Positions 23,517-35,369 of a stretch of DNA of 64,000 nt are shown piece after piece (the first letter of the stretch is position 1; every line of letters begins with the position of its first letter). The notes under the pieces were generated by a model that had not been told where the DNA came from, made no database searches, and saw only the letters and a list, made by a program, of their open reading frames with translations. Origin of the DNA: Notholithocarpus densiflorus (taxonomy: Eukaryota; Streptophyta; Magnoliopsida; Fagales; Fagaceae); NCBI GenBank assembly GCA_030021035.2, contig JARYZH020000051.1, forward strand, positions 2,666,001-2,730,000. Reading direction: 5' to 3'. A program made the position numbers and the translations under genes.

Positions 23517-24930
23517 TGTTAGGATTAGTGTCCTAAAATCCTATTGTATAATGCTATGTATGTTATTATGTATGACATTATGTATGACTTAATGTTATGA
23601 TTAATAAAGTTGCTTTATTATTATCTAAAATGATGGTAACATGAATATTTGGACATTATCATATAGTCCATGAGATGCATAGTATGTGATTTATGTGAAA
23701 AGTAACAGAAGATATAAATCACAAGTTCTTTGTAAACTCAGAATTTTAGTTCGTAGTCGGTGATAAAATTGGGCATTTCATCTGCGAAGACTATAACATA
23801 TCAACTAAGATGATTTGTCTTGATCATGGAAGTGAAGACTTCTAGTTGATGTGTTGATATGTTTTAAGAGTTAAGACATATTGAACTGGACCGCTGTGAG
23901 ATTTATTATTCTCCTAACGACTGTCAAATGAATAATAAATCTCACGACTTATATTTACATGAACTTTTAATTTTGAGAGAATAATGGACCTGATCTTGGA
24001 GTGTAGGTTGGTTTGATATATCAGGAGTGAGATCTAAAGTAACAGTCAAAACCTCAGTATGTTGGGCAGCCACATTTAGTGTTGATGGAACATATATTCT
24101 CAAGATGGAATTCATAATCTCTTAACGGAGATATAAAATATTCCCTTAACAAAAGTTTAATGGGTTCGGTTATTCAGAGAGTTAGGCCTAACCACTTTAG
24201 TAAGGAATTACTAAAGTATATATTTATGAAATTGGATTTCATAAATATATGATGAATAACTTAAAGGGTTAAACCGAGTACTCAAGGATTAAGATGTAGT
24301 AATTTACAAAGTGGCAGTCTATATTCATGACTTTGTATTACTACGAATACTTTATAAAGGGGTTAAACGTACAATAAAGTCTTGGGATATAATTTATTAA
24401 TAAGGCCTAGAATGCAATTATATTTATATAGTAGTATTAAATATAATTAATGGCAACTTTGGACTTGTCAAGAGTTGACAGAAAAGCCTAAGGCCCATTG
24501 GAGCTAGTGTCTTATTTGTTCCCTTTTGGTCCCACTCCAAGCCACATACTAAAACCCAATTGGAAATGCCCAAAAGGCTAGCCCAATTAGATAATCAATT
24601 ATAAGGAGATAAACATACATAATTTTTTAGCAAGAATATGAAATGGTTTGTATGTGAGTGTTGGACACTCTCTAATTCTCCCTTGAACAAATTCATATAA
24701 CTGATTGAGAGACCACACTTCTTGAGCATTAGTGGAATTGGAGTGAAGATTAAAAGTATTCCCAAGTACTTCTAATCTTTGTTTTGAAATTCACCACACC
24801 AAGGTACACTCTCTTATTCTTAAATTCTGAAATTTACTTAGTACATGTTATCAATTGCGAATGAAGTACATCTGTTAAATTTTCCACTGCGTATGTTTTG
24901 TATGCGATACAAACATGCATTTTTCCAACA
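23517..24930. mobile_element. Solo LTR in the hAT element
   Basis: Starts TGTTAGGATTAG, ends TTTTCCAACA, and is flanked by CTTTT at 23512-23516 and 24931-24935. The size is 1414 bp. No coding region. Confidence 0.85.
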
Positions 24931-26074
24931 CTTTTATGTCTTTACTGCCTCTACTTATCCACCTCCCCAATTCAAATATCCAACCCCAGTACCCCACGGC
25001 CCCATAGCCTGATGGCCCTTATCCACCCCCCACTCAACAGACAAGAGTCACAAGAGCCAATCAACATTACACAAAATATTAAAGATATAAAACATTCACA
25101 ACACACAAAATGACAAACTCACAAACCGATAAAGTCAAAATGTCAAATAAAGGCAATCAGACATAAGATAAAGCTATTCAATTCCAATTTTCCAAAGAGA
25201 GATTCTCATTTTTCAGTTCAAAGAGAAATAGAGAGAGAGCTCCGCTCTCACTCTCAGAGCACAGCAAAGATGTAAGATGAGATAGAGAAAAAGAGAGAGA
25301 AGTAGAGAGCTGAAATACCTTGAAGGGTAGTGCCGCAGTAGCACGTCGAGTACTGAAGGCCAAGCCAAGGCAATCTTTGATCCGATCTCGCCGTTGCCAA
25401 TGTCAATGTGCTTTGGGACCAAGGGCAGGGCAGGGTCTGTTGCTGTTGCTTGAGGTCAACGAAATTTCTTTCTCTTATCTTCGATCCGATCTCGCCGTCG
25501 CCAATGGCTCGATGTGCTTTGTTGCTATTGCTGTTGTTGAGTTTGAAGCGAAGGCGCCGATGTGCTTAATGTTGTTGATAAGGTTTTTTTTTTTTTCATT
25601 TAGGTTAGGATTTCAGTTTTGCTTTACCATTTGATCAATCGGCGTACGCATATTGGGTGTATTGGGTTTGGGTTGGGTATTTAGTTAATAAAAATTTAAT
25701 TATTTTGATTTAAAAATCTGTTTAGGGTTATTTTTGTTGATTTAAAAATCTTTCTGGGTCTATTTAGGATTGATCTTGGGCTTTTTTTCCCTGAGGTCTA
25801 TTGGGCAATTGGACTTGCTATGTACAATTTTTTTTTTTTTTTTTTTTTTAGATTTTAGTTCAAAATTTTTTTTGGGGCTTTTTCTTTTTGCTTAAAAGTA
25901 GAACAAATTATGGAGCAAAATTTAATTTTATTGGCATAAAAAAAACTAAGGGTGTTCTCAAATTTTTTTTGAAAGGTAGACAAATAAAATTTTTTAAATT
26001 ATTATATATAAATTTTTTTTTTCAGGTCAGGGTGGTCCTAAGACCACCCTGCCCTTAACGTGGCGCCGCCCCTG
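24931..26074. other. Right arm of the hAT element
   Basis: Upstream part of the transposase gene, with a GA-rich leader (25200-25300), short GC-rich ORFs without recognisable product, and long T runs (25830-25850). Ends at the hAT terminus GCGCCGCCCCTG. Confidence 0.5.
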
Positions 26075-26159
26075 CTTATGATCCATGATCCGATCCTACA
26101 ATCCACAATCTCACTAACCTCCCACGATCTTATGTAGGATCCCGACTTTGACAACCTAA

Positions 26160-28236
26160 ATCAAGTCGATTAACAATCTACTAAGGCACAACCCTTCAAA
26201 GTAAGGGAGCGGTTCATGGAGTGACCTAAGAGGAGAAAGTAGCAACTATTCATTCATCAAGAGATCAAAGGTAATTTGCCACCAAGTCTATTACGAAAGC
26301 ATATATCTCTAATTCCTTTTTACTTTTCTACATAAGTTTAATTCTTTGCATATAAATTTTGATGATATGAATTGAGTATAAGTAAGCCTGCCTAGTGACC
26401 AGAACATGTTAAGATAAAATGTCACCGGATGATATATGATCATCATGTAAGGTAGGCCAAAATTTCACACGTTGTACACATGACTACAAATGAAAAACTC
26501 AAATGAGATGATGACATGAATGGATCGAGTGTATGTTTGTTCGTAACATGACATGGCCATTAAATTCTAGAAGATCAATTTATGAGCTAGGTGGAATAAG
26601 TGCCTAACTCTTAAGCTTAGAATTTGGGTTATAGTAGATTAGTTTTTTTCTTTATATAATTTTCTATTTAATTTCTAGATTGTAATTAGGAAACACGAGG
26701 ATGTAATTTCTCTCTTAGATTGTAACTAGAAAAGCCATGTACTTTTTTGTTCGTGTTTCTTTCTTGAATAGAAATATAATTTCAAGTTTTAATTGAATAA
26801 ATATGTATTTTCAGAGTTTTTTTTTTTTTTTTAATTTTTTTTAATTTTTCCTTTCAAATAAATTATGTTGCAACTCCATTTGTAAAATTCTCAATCTAGG
26901 GTGTCACATATTGTTGATTAATTGGGTAATCAATTTGAGGATTTATCGCCTCTTGAGACGTGGTTCTCACACCCTTTTAAACATTCCAATAAATAATTTG
27001 TAGCTACCCTAAACATAGGGCCAAACGGCTATGTCAAGGGAAAATATCATTTTACACTAATTTACATTTACCATTTTACACAAATATCCACATTCCACAA
27101 CTAATGTGTAAATGTTCATATTTTAAAATTTTAAAAAAAAAATCCACATTTAAAATATGAAAGTGGATGTAAAAAAATGGATGTGGGAATATTATGCTAT
27201 CATTGTGTGTCTGACAAAAGAATTCTTACTTTAACCCATTTACACTAAATACTAACCCGCAAAATAAAAAGTAAAAAAATAAAAAATAATAATGGAAACA
27301 AACAATTTTCTTCTTTATTGAACCATTTATTAAACTCATTAAGCTTGTCAACCCATTTTTAACACTAACTTGCAAAAAAAACCATTTCATGTTCACGGGT
27401 TGTGCTGAATATTGCCACCCCTAATTTGTTTTATCTCTTAGGGGTTACACTTTCCCAATTTTGATAGAGATTGGTTGTATTGTCTCTACTATAGAGATTT
27501 AGCTTGTCGGTCGCATAGAGTACTTCCCGTTATATGTGTTGGACAAGTGAATATAGCAAATGAAAGAGATATGTTTTGGATGACATGCCCATCATGGATA
27601 AGTGGAAAGCAGTTGGCATTAAGATATGTGCTTGGGCCTAATAGGCACCCATGTGGGGAGCCCACTAGTATAAAAATCCTAACTCTAGGGTTTATTGTAG
27701 GAATCTATTTAAGTACACTTTGCCTAAGCAAAAAATGGTGGTTAGAAAAAGAGTTGGCCTTCCTTAAAGCCAACCACACACAAAGGAGAACCAAAGCCTC
27801 TCTTTATCCTTGGTGCTTTCTTTTCATTCTAAGGCTTGACGTTTCAAAATTTTTATTTTGGCCCTTCATGTTTGATTTCATTTGCATACTGGCCCTTCAT
27901 GTTTGATTTAATGTTCCATTTAGCCCTTCATGTTTGATTTAGTTTTCTATTTGGCCCTTTATGAAAATGAAAATTTTGAAAAATTATGGACCAAACGGAA
28001 AAATGAATCAAGCTTCAAGGACCATTATGAAAATTTTGAAATATAAGGGCCAATGTGGAAAAAAAAAAATCAAACATGCAAGGCTAAAATAAAAATTTTA
28101 AAATGTAAATAGCTAAAATGAAAAAAAAAATTCAAACTTTAAGGGTCAAACGCTTTCTTTAGTCTACAATTTCACAGAAGATTTGAGTAGAAAATAGGTA
28201 ACGGGAATCAGTTAAGATTGTTGGAAATCAATTATA
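26160..28236. other. A-B spacer of unit 1
   Basis: Continues from 1472 and is collinear with 35656-37780 in unit 2, with scattered differences. No conserved ORF. It contains the promoter-like module listed at 27460-27790. Confidence 0.65.
27460..27790 (+). promoter_or_regulatory. Promoter-like module, copy 1
   Basis: Repeated at 37010-37330 and, weaker, at 51060-51345. It has GGGCC near 27630, a telo-box (TAGGGTTT, 27686-27693), TATTTAA (27706-27712) and then AAAAAATGGTGGTTAG. Telo-boxes with TGGGCC sites are common in plant growth-related promoters. No coding product is conserved: the ATG frame here stops after about ten codons. It could be a relic of a promoter copied with the unit. Confidence 0.4.
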
Positions 28237-28244
28237 GCTGCAAT

Positions 28245-28721
28245 TAAGGTGGTCGATACCGGACAGATACCGGCGGTATGTATCATACTGGTACGTATAC
28301 CGGTATCGAAATGACAACGTTTCGTACCGGTTTAAATACTGGCCGTACCGGCCATATCGGCATATTTTGAGCATTACCGGCTGGTACTTGTTACCAGCCG
28401 ATACCAAGCGTACCGGCCGATACAGAAAAAAGCTTTTTTTTTTTAATTTTTTTAGTTTTGTAATTTTTGAATTTTTGTAAGGGCAGAATGGTAACTTATT
28501 TGCATCAACTTATTAGTATTATTTGTTTTCTTAGTATGCAATGAATAATTTGTTCTAAATTGAGGTAATGTTTTATGATAAACTTTTATATTTATTAATA
28601 TATATATATATATATAAAATAACGGTAAACTCGAAACAGTACATTGGTATTGACCGGTATCAAAATATATCGTTCCACAGGTCAAACCGGTACAGCCTCC
28701 GGTACGAGATTGACTCCTTTG
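28245..28721. mobile_element. Small hAT-type MITE
   Basis: Flanked by an exact 8-bp GCTGCAAT (28237-28244 and 28722-28729). The ends are TAAGGTGGTC and, reversed, CAAAGGAGTC. GATACCGG / GTACCGG words recur inside. The same site in unit 2 (near 37780) has no insert. Confidence 0.8.
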
Positions 28722-29074
28722 GCTGCAATGTCGGTATTAAATTCAAAAGCATTTCCAAGTACCTGTACTAAATTAAACCACTTTTATTTTTCTAAGAAAT
28801 TGAATGAGACCGCTTCATAGATCATAAGTTCTGAATAAGTCATTGAAAGAACTGTAATTACATTGGAGAAATGCTATGTCCACAATATTTTCACAACAAA
28901 TTTTAAGTAATGGGATATTATTAGTGGATAAAAAAGTGATGTCAGTAGTGGATCCATATTATAATCAATAACAACCTTTCTTCTTCATTTTTTTTTTTTT
29001 TTTTTTTACATCACAAGGCAATGCAACAGGTAACATTCTGTGTGCTTGATGGCAAGTTTTGTTTTTACCAAGCT

Positions 29075-29097
29075 AATTCCACCACTAAGGTGGAATT
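29075..29097. promoter_or_regulatory. Palindrome in B1 promoter
   Basis: AATTCCACC, five bases, then GGTGGAATT: perfect 9-base arms about 185 bases before the TATA box. It is kept in all three B promoters; A promoters keep only the right half. A dimeric factor site is the simplest reading, inferred. Confidence 0.55.
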
Positions 29098-29343
29098 TTC
29101 CTATTTTTAGTGCCAATGCAAACCAAGGAATTCTTTCAACTTCATCATTCTAATTCTTTTAAAAACAATTTGATTTCAATTATATGGGCATTCCACTTAA
29201 TATTGCCTCTTTTGGTGGAGACTCCATCAATAAATTTATATTGACAACATGTCTATCACATAAACCCTAGCACACCTCTATAAATTGATTAAACTTCTTC
29301 CTCCACCGTAATAAGGTCCCAAAGCTTTTTACCCTCCAGTTGG

Positions 29344-29518
29344 GTAAGTAAATATTCTTCACTGCTTCCAAAAAATATAGATATTTAAAAAAATTAGAAC
29401 AATGTTTTTCTTTTTCTTTTTCTAGTTGATTATTCTAGTTCCCTTACTTAAGAATAATAATATTGTTTCTTCCTTCTTCTTTGTTTAATCTTCTTAAATT
29501 TTTGGTTTTGAATGGCAG
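29344..29518 (+). other. 5'UTR intron of B gene 1
   Basis: Donor GTAAGT at 29344-29349 and acceptor TGGCAG at 29518. Equivalent introns lie at 38540-38715 and 51726-51931. Confidence 0.65.
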
Positions 29519-29537
29519 TGACAGTAAAAGTTGAAGA

Positions 29538-29744
29538 ATGAGGTTTCTAGCACTTGCTTTAGTTTTAATGATGGTGAGCCCTTGTTTGGCCACAAATCGG
29601 GAAACTATGATGGTTGAAATGCATGAACAAGAGCAGCGGCAGCTAATCGAGGCCATGAGCAATGCAAACGATAATGATCACCACAACATTCCTAGACAAA
29701 ATTTCGGACCTTATGATGGTGGGGCTACACCAAAGGGCACTTAG
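29538..29744 (+). CDS. Small secreted peptide precursor, type B, copy 1
   Basis: 68 residues. The signal peptide (1-18, MRFLALALVLMMVSPCLA) is almost that of the A type, with Pro at 15. Residues 20-47 are Glu/Gln/Met-rich and probably a propeptide. The core is NDHHNIPRQNFGPY (46-59), and the short tail is DGGATPKGT. There is no Tyr before the HH as in the A type, so the shared element is HHxIPRxxF. An AATAAA signal lies near 29817. The gene is intact, with TATA box and leader intron. A secreted peptide signal is likely but unproven; the family is not recognised. Confidence 0.75.
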   Translation: MRFLALALVLMMVSPCLATNRETMMVEMHEQEQRQLIEAMSNANDNDHHNIPRQNFGPYDGGATPKGT

Positions 29745-30270
29745 CCAAATGAAGCTTGTCATGTAGGGCTTATAAGTTAATATATTATATAGACTAGACC
29801 AAGCGAAAAATAGTAAAATAAAGCTTTTGTCTAATGCTTTGAGTACTGGACTGGCTATATAGACTCGAATCATGCCCATGTTTTCTTCAGTATTTCTATG
29901 CACCAAAAGTAAACCAAACCCGTAATAATATAGTTGACATAAATTTGTGCTTGTGGTTTGGGTTGTCTACATATTGTATTACTGCGACGTATGTAAATCA
30001 ACTACGTTATGTGGTAAAAACTATAAACAATCATAAAGTTTGGAGTATGTTTAATTATTGCTTGGTTATACTTGTGTGTGTGTATATATATATAAATTAA
30101 TGAAACAGATAGTACTTTGTTTTGTAACAATTTTTTTTCCCTTTTTATCGTAAGCGACATGCTTCGAATTTCTCCGTAATGAACTCTAATTCATGCATGC
30201 ATGGCTGCATGAGCCAAATGCAAGCTAAGCTTTGATTTGATATAATTTTTTTTCTTAAAAAAAAACTTGT
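29745..30270 (+). other. Downstream flank of B gene 1
   Basis: Collinear with 38954-39365 after B2. AATAAA near 29817-29822 is a likely polyadenylation signal, also kept in B2 (39019-39024). No gene. It ends at the LTR insertion. Confidence 0.6.
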
Positions 30271-30888
30271 TGATGGGAAATTTAGACTCCGGTTGATAGA
30301 ATTAACAAGTTTTAAACCCAAGTTGTTAATTAGATTAATTATGAATAAACCTCGTTAAAACAAACAAATGTCAAAATCATGTCAAAATCATACAACGGAA
30401 AAATAAATAAGACAAGATATGATGACCCAGGAAAACCAATGAAACAAACTAGTTTCACAGTAAAAAACCTGGGGGGAAACCTTCCCGAAAAGCAATCCAC
30501 TATAGTAAAGAGAAGTTTCAGATCTAGTACAAAACCTTTGTCCCTAGACTCTACAATCCTCGTAGATGAACTTACAGCAGAAACCTTCCACCGCTTCAGA
30601 ACCTCTAAACTCTTCAATATATGATCGCCACCCTTTTGATGCACGAATCCCAATACATGACTTACCAATTGCGCGGATCCCAGTACGTGACTTAAGCACC
30701 AACTTGAAGAAGATGTTGGCTGCAAAGTTCTTCACTTCATCAACAATGAAGATCAAGAAGCACTTGATTACAAAATCCTAAGGCGCAAAGACACAGTAAC
30801 TTCTTTAAGAGAGAATAAGGCACCGGTCACATTTTGCATATGTTCTCCTTGTATTCTCTTATGTGAAGGCCTCTAAACTAAGCCTTAT

Positions 30889-30930
<42 letters not shown>

Positions 30931-31265
30931 CTAAGGTTGTGAGAAAAGAAACCCTACACAAATACATAAGCATGGGCCGAAAATCAGATCTGGAAATCTG
31001 AATTTCGTAATTCTCGATAGATACCTCGATAGATAGTATCTGTCGAGCCTCATTAAACCTTGATAGATAGCTATCTGTCGAGCAGCTGTCGAGCTTTAAT
31101 GAATCAACACTTCTTCACTTGTTTCTTGGACAGATTTGCATGGCTTCAATACTAGACTTGAACTCTTGTTTTTTGAAGTATTAAACACATCCTAAATCTA
31201 CCCAATTACAAGTAAAGTGCGTTTTGTCAAAGGATTAGCCAATTACATAAAATATGTCCTTAACA
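30271..31265 (-). mobile_element. Solo LTR, diverged relative of the 3148-21628 family
   Basis: Starts TGATGGGAAATT, ends TGTCCTTAACA, and is flanked by CTTGT on both sides (30266-30270 and 31266-31270). It shares the TATCGAG words and the ACTTCTTCACTTGTTTCTTGG block with the other LTRs. It contains a TA repeat (30887-30931). Confidence 0.8.
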
Positions 31266-31360
31266 CTTGTTTTTAACTTTGCTTGGATATTACAACCTAC
31301 GTACGAGGCAATGCAATTACATCCGTTCTTTTCCTAAATAAAATATAAAAAAATTACAGG

Positions 31361-31900
31361 CACTTCATTACCATACTTGATTCACTATTTTAGTAGTTTA
31401 GCTAGCTAATGTAGTAATGTAACACTATAGGTGGAATTCCTATTTATATTGGAACAAATAGTTTTTCCCAACTTCATCAATTTAATTGTTTTTAAAACAA
31501 TATTAGTGAATGCTATAAGTATTCCACTCAAGCCTGCCTAATTTGGTGCAGTATTATTAAATTTATATTACATAGATCATTGTCAATCTCACATAAACCC
31601 TAGCTACTCTGCTCCTATATAAATGGCTTAAATTTCTCCTTTCTCCAAGATACAGTTACATAGCAGTTTACACCCTATTTCTGGTACGTAGTTTTTCTAT
31701 ACTGGTCCCCAAATAGTTAAATATTATGACATTAAAACTTCCTTTTAACCATTTATTCTATGTTGGTTTGTCAAGCAAAACAATCAATTATGCTAGTTCT
31801 CCGATCACTTGCATCAACTTAGAATTTTCTTTTCCTCTTAAAACTGAATTTTCTTTTTGTTTGGTTCTGTGAAAACAGCAAATACTAGAAAAGCTCAAGA
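31361..31900 (+). promoter_or_regulatory. Promoter and 5'UTR of type A gene 2
   Basis: Near copy of 1-539, with the same TATA box (CTATATAAA near 31615), upstream blocks and leader intron (31684-31878, 195 bp). The match starts at 31360, which marks the start of unit 2. Confidence 0.7.
31684..31878 (+). other. 5'UTR intron of type A gene 2
   Basis: Same donor, acceptor and 195-bp length as in copy 1. Confidence 0.65.
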
Positions 31901-32137
31901 ATGAGGTTTCTAGCACTTGCCCTCGTCTTGATGATGGTGAGCTCTTGTTTGGCTGCAGACAAAAAGACTTTATCAGTCAAAATGAATATGGAAGCTAAAA
32001 AGCCGCTATTCGATGATGAAAAAGTTGATGTTGGGTATGGTGGAAGCAATGTGAATAATCATCATTACATTCCTAGGGAGGATTTCAACAACAACAACAA
32101 TGGCGGTGGCAGTAATAGTGAGAATGGCAATAGGTAG
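31901..32137 (+). CDS. Small secreted peptide precursor, type A, copy 2
   Basis: 78 residues. The same signal peptide (MRFLALALVLMMVSSCLA) and layout as copy 1. The region before the core reads DVGYGGSNV where copy 1 has DVEYGRSTV, and the core NNHHYIPREDF (52-62) is unchanged, while the Asn/Gly tail varies in length. So the core is held while the flanks drift, as expected of a processed peptide. The Glu before Tyr46 is lost, which weakens a tyrosine-sulfation reading for this copy. Intact, with promoter and leader intron. Confidence 0.75.
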   Translation: MRFLALALVLMMVSSCLAADKKTLSVKMNMEAKKPLFDDEKVDVGYGGSNVNNHHYIPREDFNNNNNGGGSNSENGNR

Positions 32138-32418
32138 AAAGACTTTGTTAAGTATTTTAATCGATGGATGATGCTTATTTAGTGTGTTGTAAATCAAGTG
32201 GCAGTATCATGATAACATGATATGAGTTTATGTTTAGATTTGTGAGTCTGTACTATCACTAAATATTACTATATATATGCATACTAATGTTTTATGTGTG
32301 GTAATAATTTTGGTCGTGTGGTATGAGGCAATTGCTTTTAGCTATAACGTTTCTACGGATGTGACAAGCTGCCATATAAAATTCTAATTTTTCAAGCACC
32401 AACAAGGAAATGAAGAAA

Positions 32419-32455
<37 letters not shown>

Positions 32456-32905
32456 CCAAGGAAATGAGTACTGACTGGTACTCAGTGTGCCATAATAAGC
32501 ACTTCAGCGCATAATTTCTCAATTTCAAATTTGTTTATGATTTGCACTCTTATCAGTTATCTCTAAACAACTTGGAAAGTAAGATTGAGTTGGATAATTT
32601 TGAGATAAGAGAGTTTGAATCTAATTAAAAGACCTTGAACCTCTTCATCTATAAAGTAAGGGTCATGTTAATGGATGCCCTTAGAGCAATTGTTAATAAA
32701 CAATTTTATGAAAGTTTTGACATGAGTTTCATGGGAAATATAAAAGGCCGTCATAAAAATTAATTGCTTAATCATTTTCCCATAAAATTAAAAAAAAAAA
32801 ATATTTCCGAAGTCAATGTCTTTAAAACATCCATTAACTTTTCTCATAAGGTAAACGAGAATCAATAAGAAAAGGAAAGCAGATTTTGGATCATCATTCA
32901 TCATT
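32138..32905. other. Downstream flank of A gene 2
   Basis: Collinear with 774-1240, with an A run (32429-32455) and a short extra piece (about 32650-32860). The extra piece resembles the GGGCATTTATTAATG MITE-like repeats at 39869-40020 and 46315-46475. No gene. Confidence 0.55.
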
Positions 32906-33064
32906 AAGGTCCGTTTGGTTGAAGGAGTGGAAAAGTGGGAGGATAGAAAAGATTTAGTTTTCCCTCATATGTGTTTGGTTGGAGGGGTGGAAAACTCTTT
33001 TATTTGGTTGAAGAGAAAAGTGGGAGGATAAAAAATATAGTGTATGTAAATTGACTATTATACC

Positions 33065-33766
33065 TGTAAGGGCGCGATTTGGATCCTAAGCCCAAGAAGT
33101 AGCTAGATTAGGGCCCAAAGAGCCCAAAACAATAAATTTGTAGAGAGTGGGCTTAAAGACTAGGCTTCAATGGATCGAGCAACGCATACAGTAGATGAAA
33201 GATAGTAAGAAAGTAAAGAAAGACAAACTCTATGCAAAGAAATCCTTCCTCGGCAAAATCCGAGGAGAGTGGTCCATGAATATATTTATTTTGGACTTGG
33301 ATACAATTTCAGTTCTTGTTGCTACAGTGTTTTCTCAACAGATTCCCGATCCCCTTATCCCTGGAGGATCTCTCACATTATATATCCTCTTTTGACTGAT
33401 CCTAGCCCTCCATTTGTTGATTATGCAGGCCATTACTCGAGTGCTTATCCCATCAGACGTCCTCCCCAGTTTTCTGTGATTTGTGGTAACTAAGACAGCA
33501 CTGGTTAGGAATCTTCTCCACATAAATGTGGCTAGGGCGTTTGGTGGTGGCAGCTACCATCCCTCTAATCACGTCAAGGCTAACCCCCTTTCTGAAGCTC
33601 TTCCTCTACAGTGTGGTCTCCTCTTATAATGTGCCATTGACATGGCCATGGCCCGCCTCTCCGGCCTTATCATCTAAGTGTATGGACTTCTCGGAACTGT
33701 ATTGGCCTCCTCGGCCTTGGGTATAACACGTGGCATGATTACCTTATTGAATTTCTGTACCTCACA
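33065..33766. mobile_element. Solo LTR
   Basis: Starts TGTAAGGGCG, ends GTACCTCACA, and is flanked by ATACC on both sides (33060-33064 and 33767-33771). 702 bp. Short ORFs inside are not genes. Confidence 0.8.
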
Positions 33767-34297
33767 ATACCCTAGTTACATAATATGTAAGAAATAAATT
33801 TATTTGTACTCATTAAATAATATAAAATTTACCACATCATACATATAAATTTATATTATTTTTCTTTATATTATAATATAAAAATTACAATAGTGTACAT
33901 ATAAATTTAACTGGGCAAAAGATTTTGTAACAAGGTATTCCTATATTCACTATTCAACTAGTGAATATAACGTGGGCAACAAATAAGCTAAGCAATTCAA
34001 CTAGAGAAGGTCATACTTGTCTCGCCTGGAGAAGAAAACAAAAGGCACCCTTGGCTGGAGAAGAAAACAAAAGGAAAATAATAAGAAAACAGAAGAAAGA
34101 CTGATGACAAAAAAAAGAAAAAAATGTCACACAAACTCATACCTGATTCTCGGCTGGGAAAGACAATAAAAACAAAAAATCAACAAGCAAAGAATAGATT
34201 AATAACAAAAGAATAGAATGAGGACAAGAAAAAAAAAATTTTGAGTTCTTACCGTTGCTGTGAAGACTGAAGAGGCTGAAGTGAAAGGATTGAGATC

Positions 34298-35082
34298 TGT
34301 ACGTTTTTAGACTCCTTAAACACAAACAGATTAACCTAGTTATTTAGCCAAGTGATTAACTTAGGTAAATTATGCAGATCTAGATTAACACATGTAAATC
34401 ATATCATTGAAACAATGCGGAAAATAAAGAACACAACGATATGATAACCCAGGAAAACCAAACCGGTAAAAAACCTGTGGAGGATTTAACCTAGCTATCC
34501 TCAAGGTAAAACAGATCCACTATGAAAGAATTGAAGTTTTACAATAGCGACTTAGACCACTAACATCCTATTACTACCTCGAGTAGAAAACTTACTACCA
34601 CAACCACGTGACAGCTCTGAGTCCACGGACTACTTCTTTCTTGGATTCATAGCAACCACAAGTACTCCAACTTGTGTTTCTCTTTAAGCTCTTTATGCAG
34701 CAACTGAAACGATCACCAAACTCTCGACATCAATCTCAATCTTGATAACCCTAAGTATGTATGAAGGCAAACACCTCTAGATCTCACAAGAGATTCATAC
34801 ACACAGCATAAACAACAACAATAAAACGTGACTAGAGTTTTTCCTTTTATACTTAAGGCAAAACATTAAACCCTACACGTCATACGGGCTTGGGCTGAGT
34901 TGGAAAATTCTGCAGAAAAATAATCTGCATGAGCTTCGATCGATCGAGTCTAATTTTCGATCGATCGAGCCTTGCAGATTTACACAATAAATCCTGCAAT
35001 ACACTCGATTCCAACTTTACACAAAAACATACTTTAAGCAGCCTAAATCTAGACTAAATGTTTTGATCATGGTTTGCCAACA
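34298..35082 (-). mobile_element. Probable solo LTR, copia type
   Basis: The right end reads GGTTTGCCAACA, which on the minus strand is a TGTTGGCAAACC LTR start. Its AACCCAGGAAAACC region resembles that of the LTR at 30271-31265. It contains GATCGATCGAG repeats. The left end and the target duplication could not be settled. Confidence 0.45.
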
Positions 35083-35369
35083 TTACACATTGAAGTTTTA
35101 ATACGGGAAAGTGACAATTAAGAGGGGTAGGTGAGAGCAAAAAGTGAAGGTTATTTTTGTCTTTCCAATTTCCTCAGTATTTTCATCCCTCTTTTCTCTC
35201 CATTTCAGAGAGAAAAGTTTTGTGTGGGCCCGAGTGGAAAATACCTAGGCCTCACTTAAAAGTTTTCTTCCCCCCCCCCCCCCCCCTCCCAACCAAACAA
35301 CACACAAACTCATTTTCTCTCCTAAGTTTTTCATCCACCCTATTTCACCTCCAAACAAACACACCCTAA

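Larger units (their letters stand above)
2129..26074 (-). mobile_element. hAT transposon with DUF4371-type transposase, split by nested insertions
   Basis: The element is bounded by an exact 8-bp duplication, CTTATGAT, at 2121-2128 and 26075-26082. The left end starts CAGTGACGACTC; the right end read in reverse starts CAGGGGCGGCGCC, which suits hAT ends. The transposase is on the minus strand in two pieces: N-terminal at 21634-23107 and C-terminal at 2249-3147. An LTR element (3148-21628) is inserted in the coding region and a solo LTR (23517-24930) upstream of it. Without insertions it would be about 4 kb. Confidence 0.75.
1473..26159. mobile_element. Outer terminal-inverted-repeat element (host of the insertion nest)
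   Basis: The left end (about 1475-1510: GGTTGCCAAAATTGGGAGTCGG) and the right end, read in reverse (GGTTGTCAAAGTCGGGATCC), are imperfect inverted repeats, and GGATCCTACGATCC-like words recur inside. ATCAAG flanks both ends (1467-1472 and 26160-26165). The paralogous site in unit 2, around 35660, has no element and joins the two flanks directly, which proves an insertion. Only about 730 bp is the element itself (1473-2128 and 26083-26159); the rest is a nested hAT. A Mutator-like or non-autonomous hAT origin is possible; the exact duplication length is uncertain. Confidence 0.6.
28861..29537 (+). promoter_or_regulatory. Promoter and 5'UTR of B gene 1
   Basis: Collinear with 38090-38734 and 51370-51949. 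It holds the palindrome at 29075-29097, AAACCCTAGC near 29265, a TATA box (CTATAAAT, 29278-29285) and a leader intron at 29344-29518 (GGTAAGT ... TGGCAG). Confidence 0.7.
32906..35369. mobile_element. Inverted-repeat element carrying two LTR insertions
   Basis: The ends AGGTCCGTTTGGTTGAAGG and, reversed, AGGGTGTGTTTGTTTGGAGG are imperfect inverted repeats, as in many plant MITEs. Copy 1 of the unit lacks it (flanks joined near 1240). LTRs at 33065-33766 and about 34298-35082 are inserted in it. The target duplication is unclear. A C run (35272-35287) lies near its right end. Confidence 0.5.

Noticed and set aside
27475..27906. 143-codon ORF in the A-B spacer
   Set aside because: The paralogues at 37010 and 51060 do not keep the frame, and the second half is low-complexity repeat sequence.
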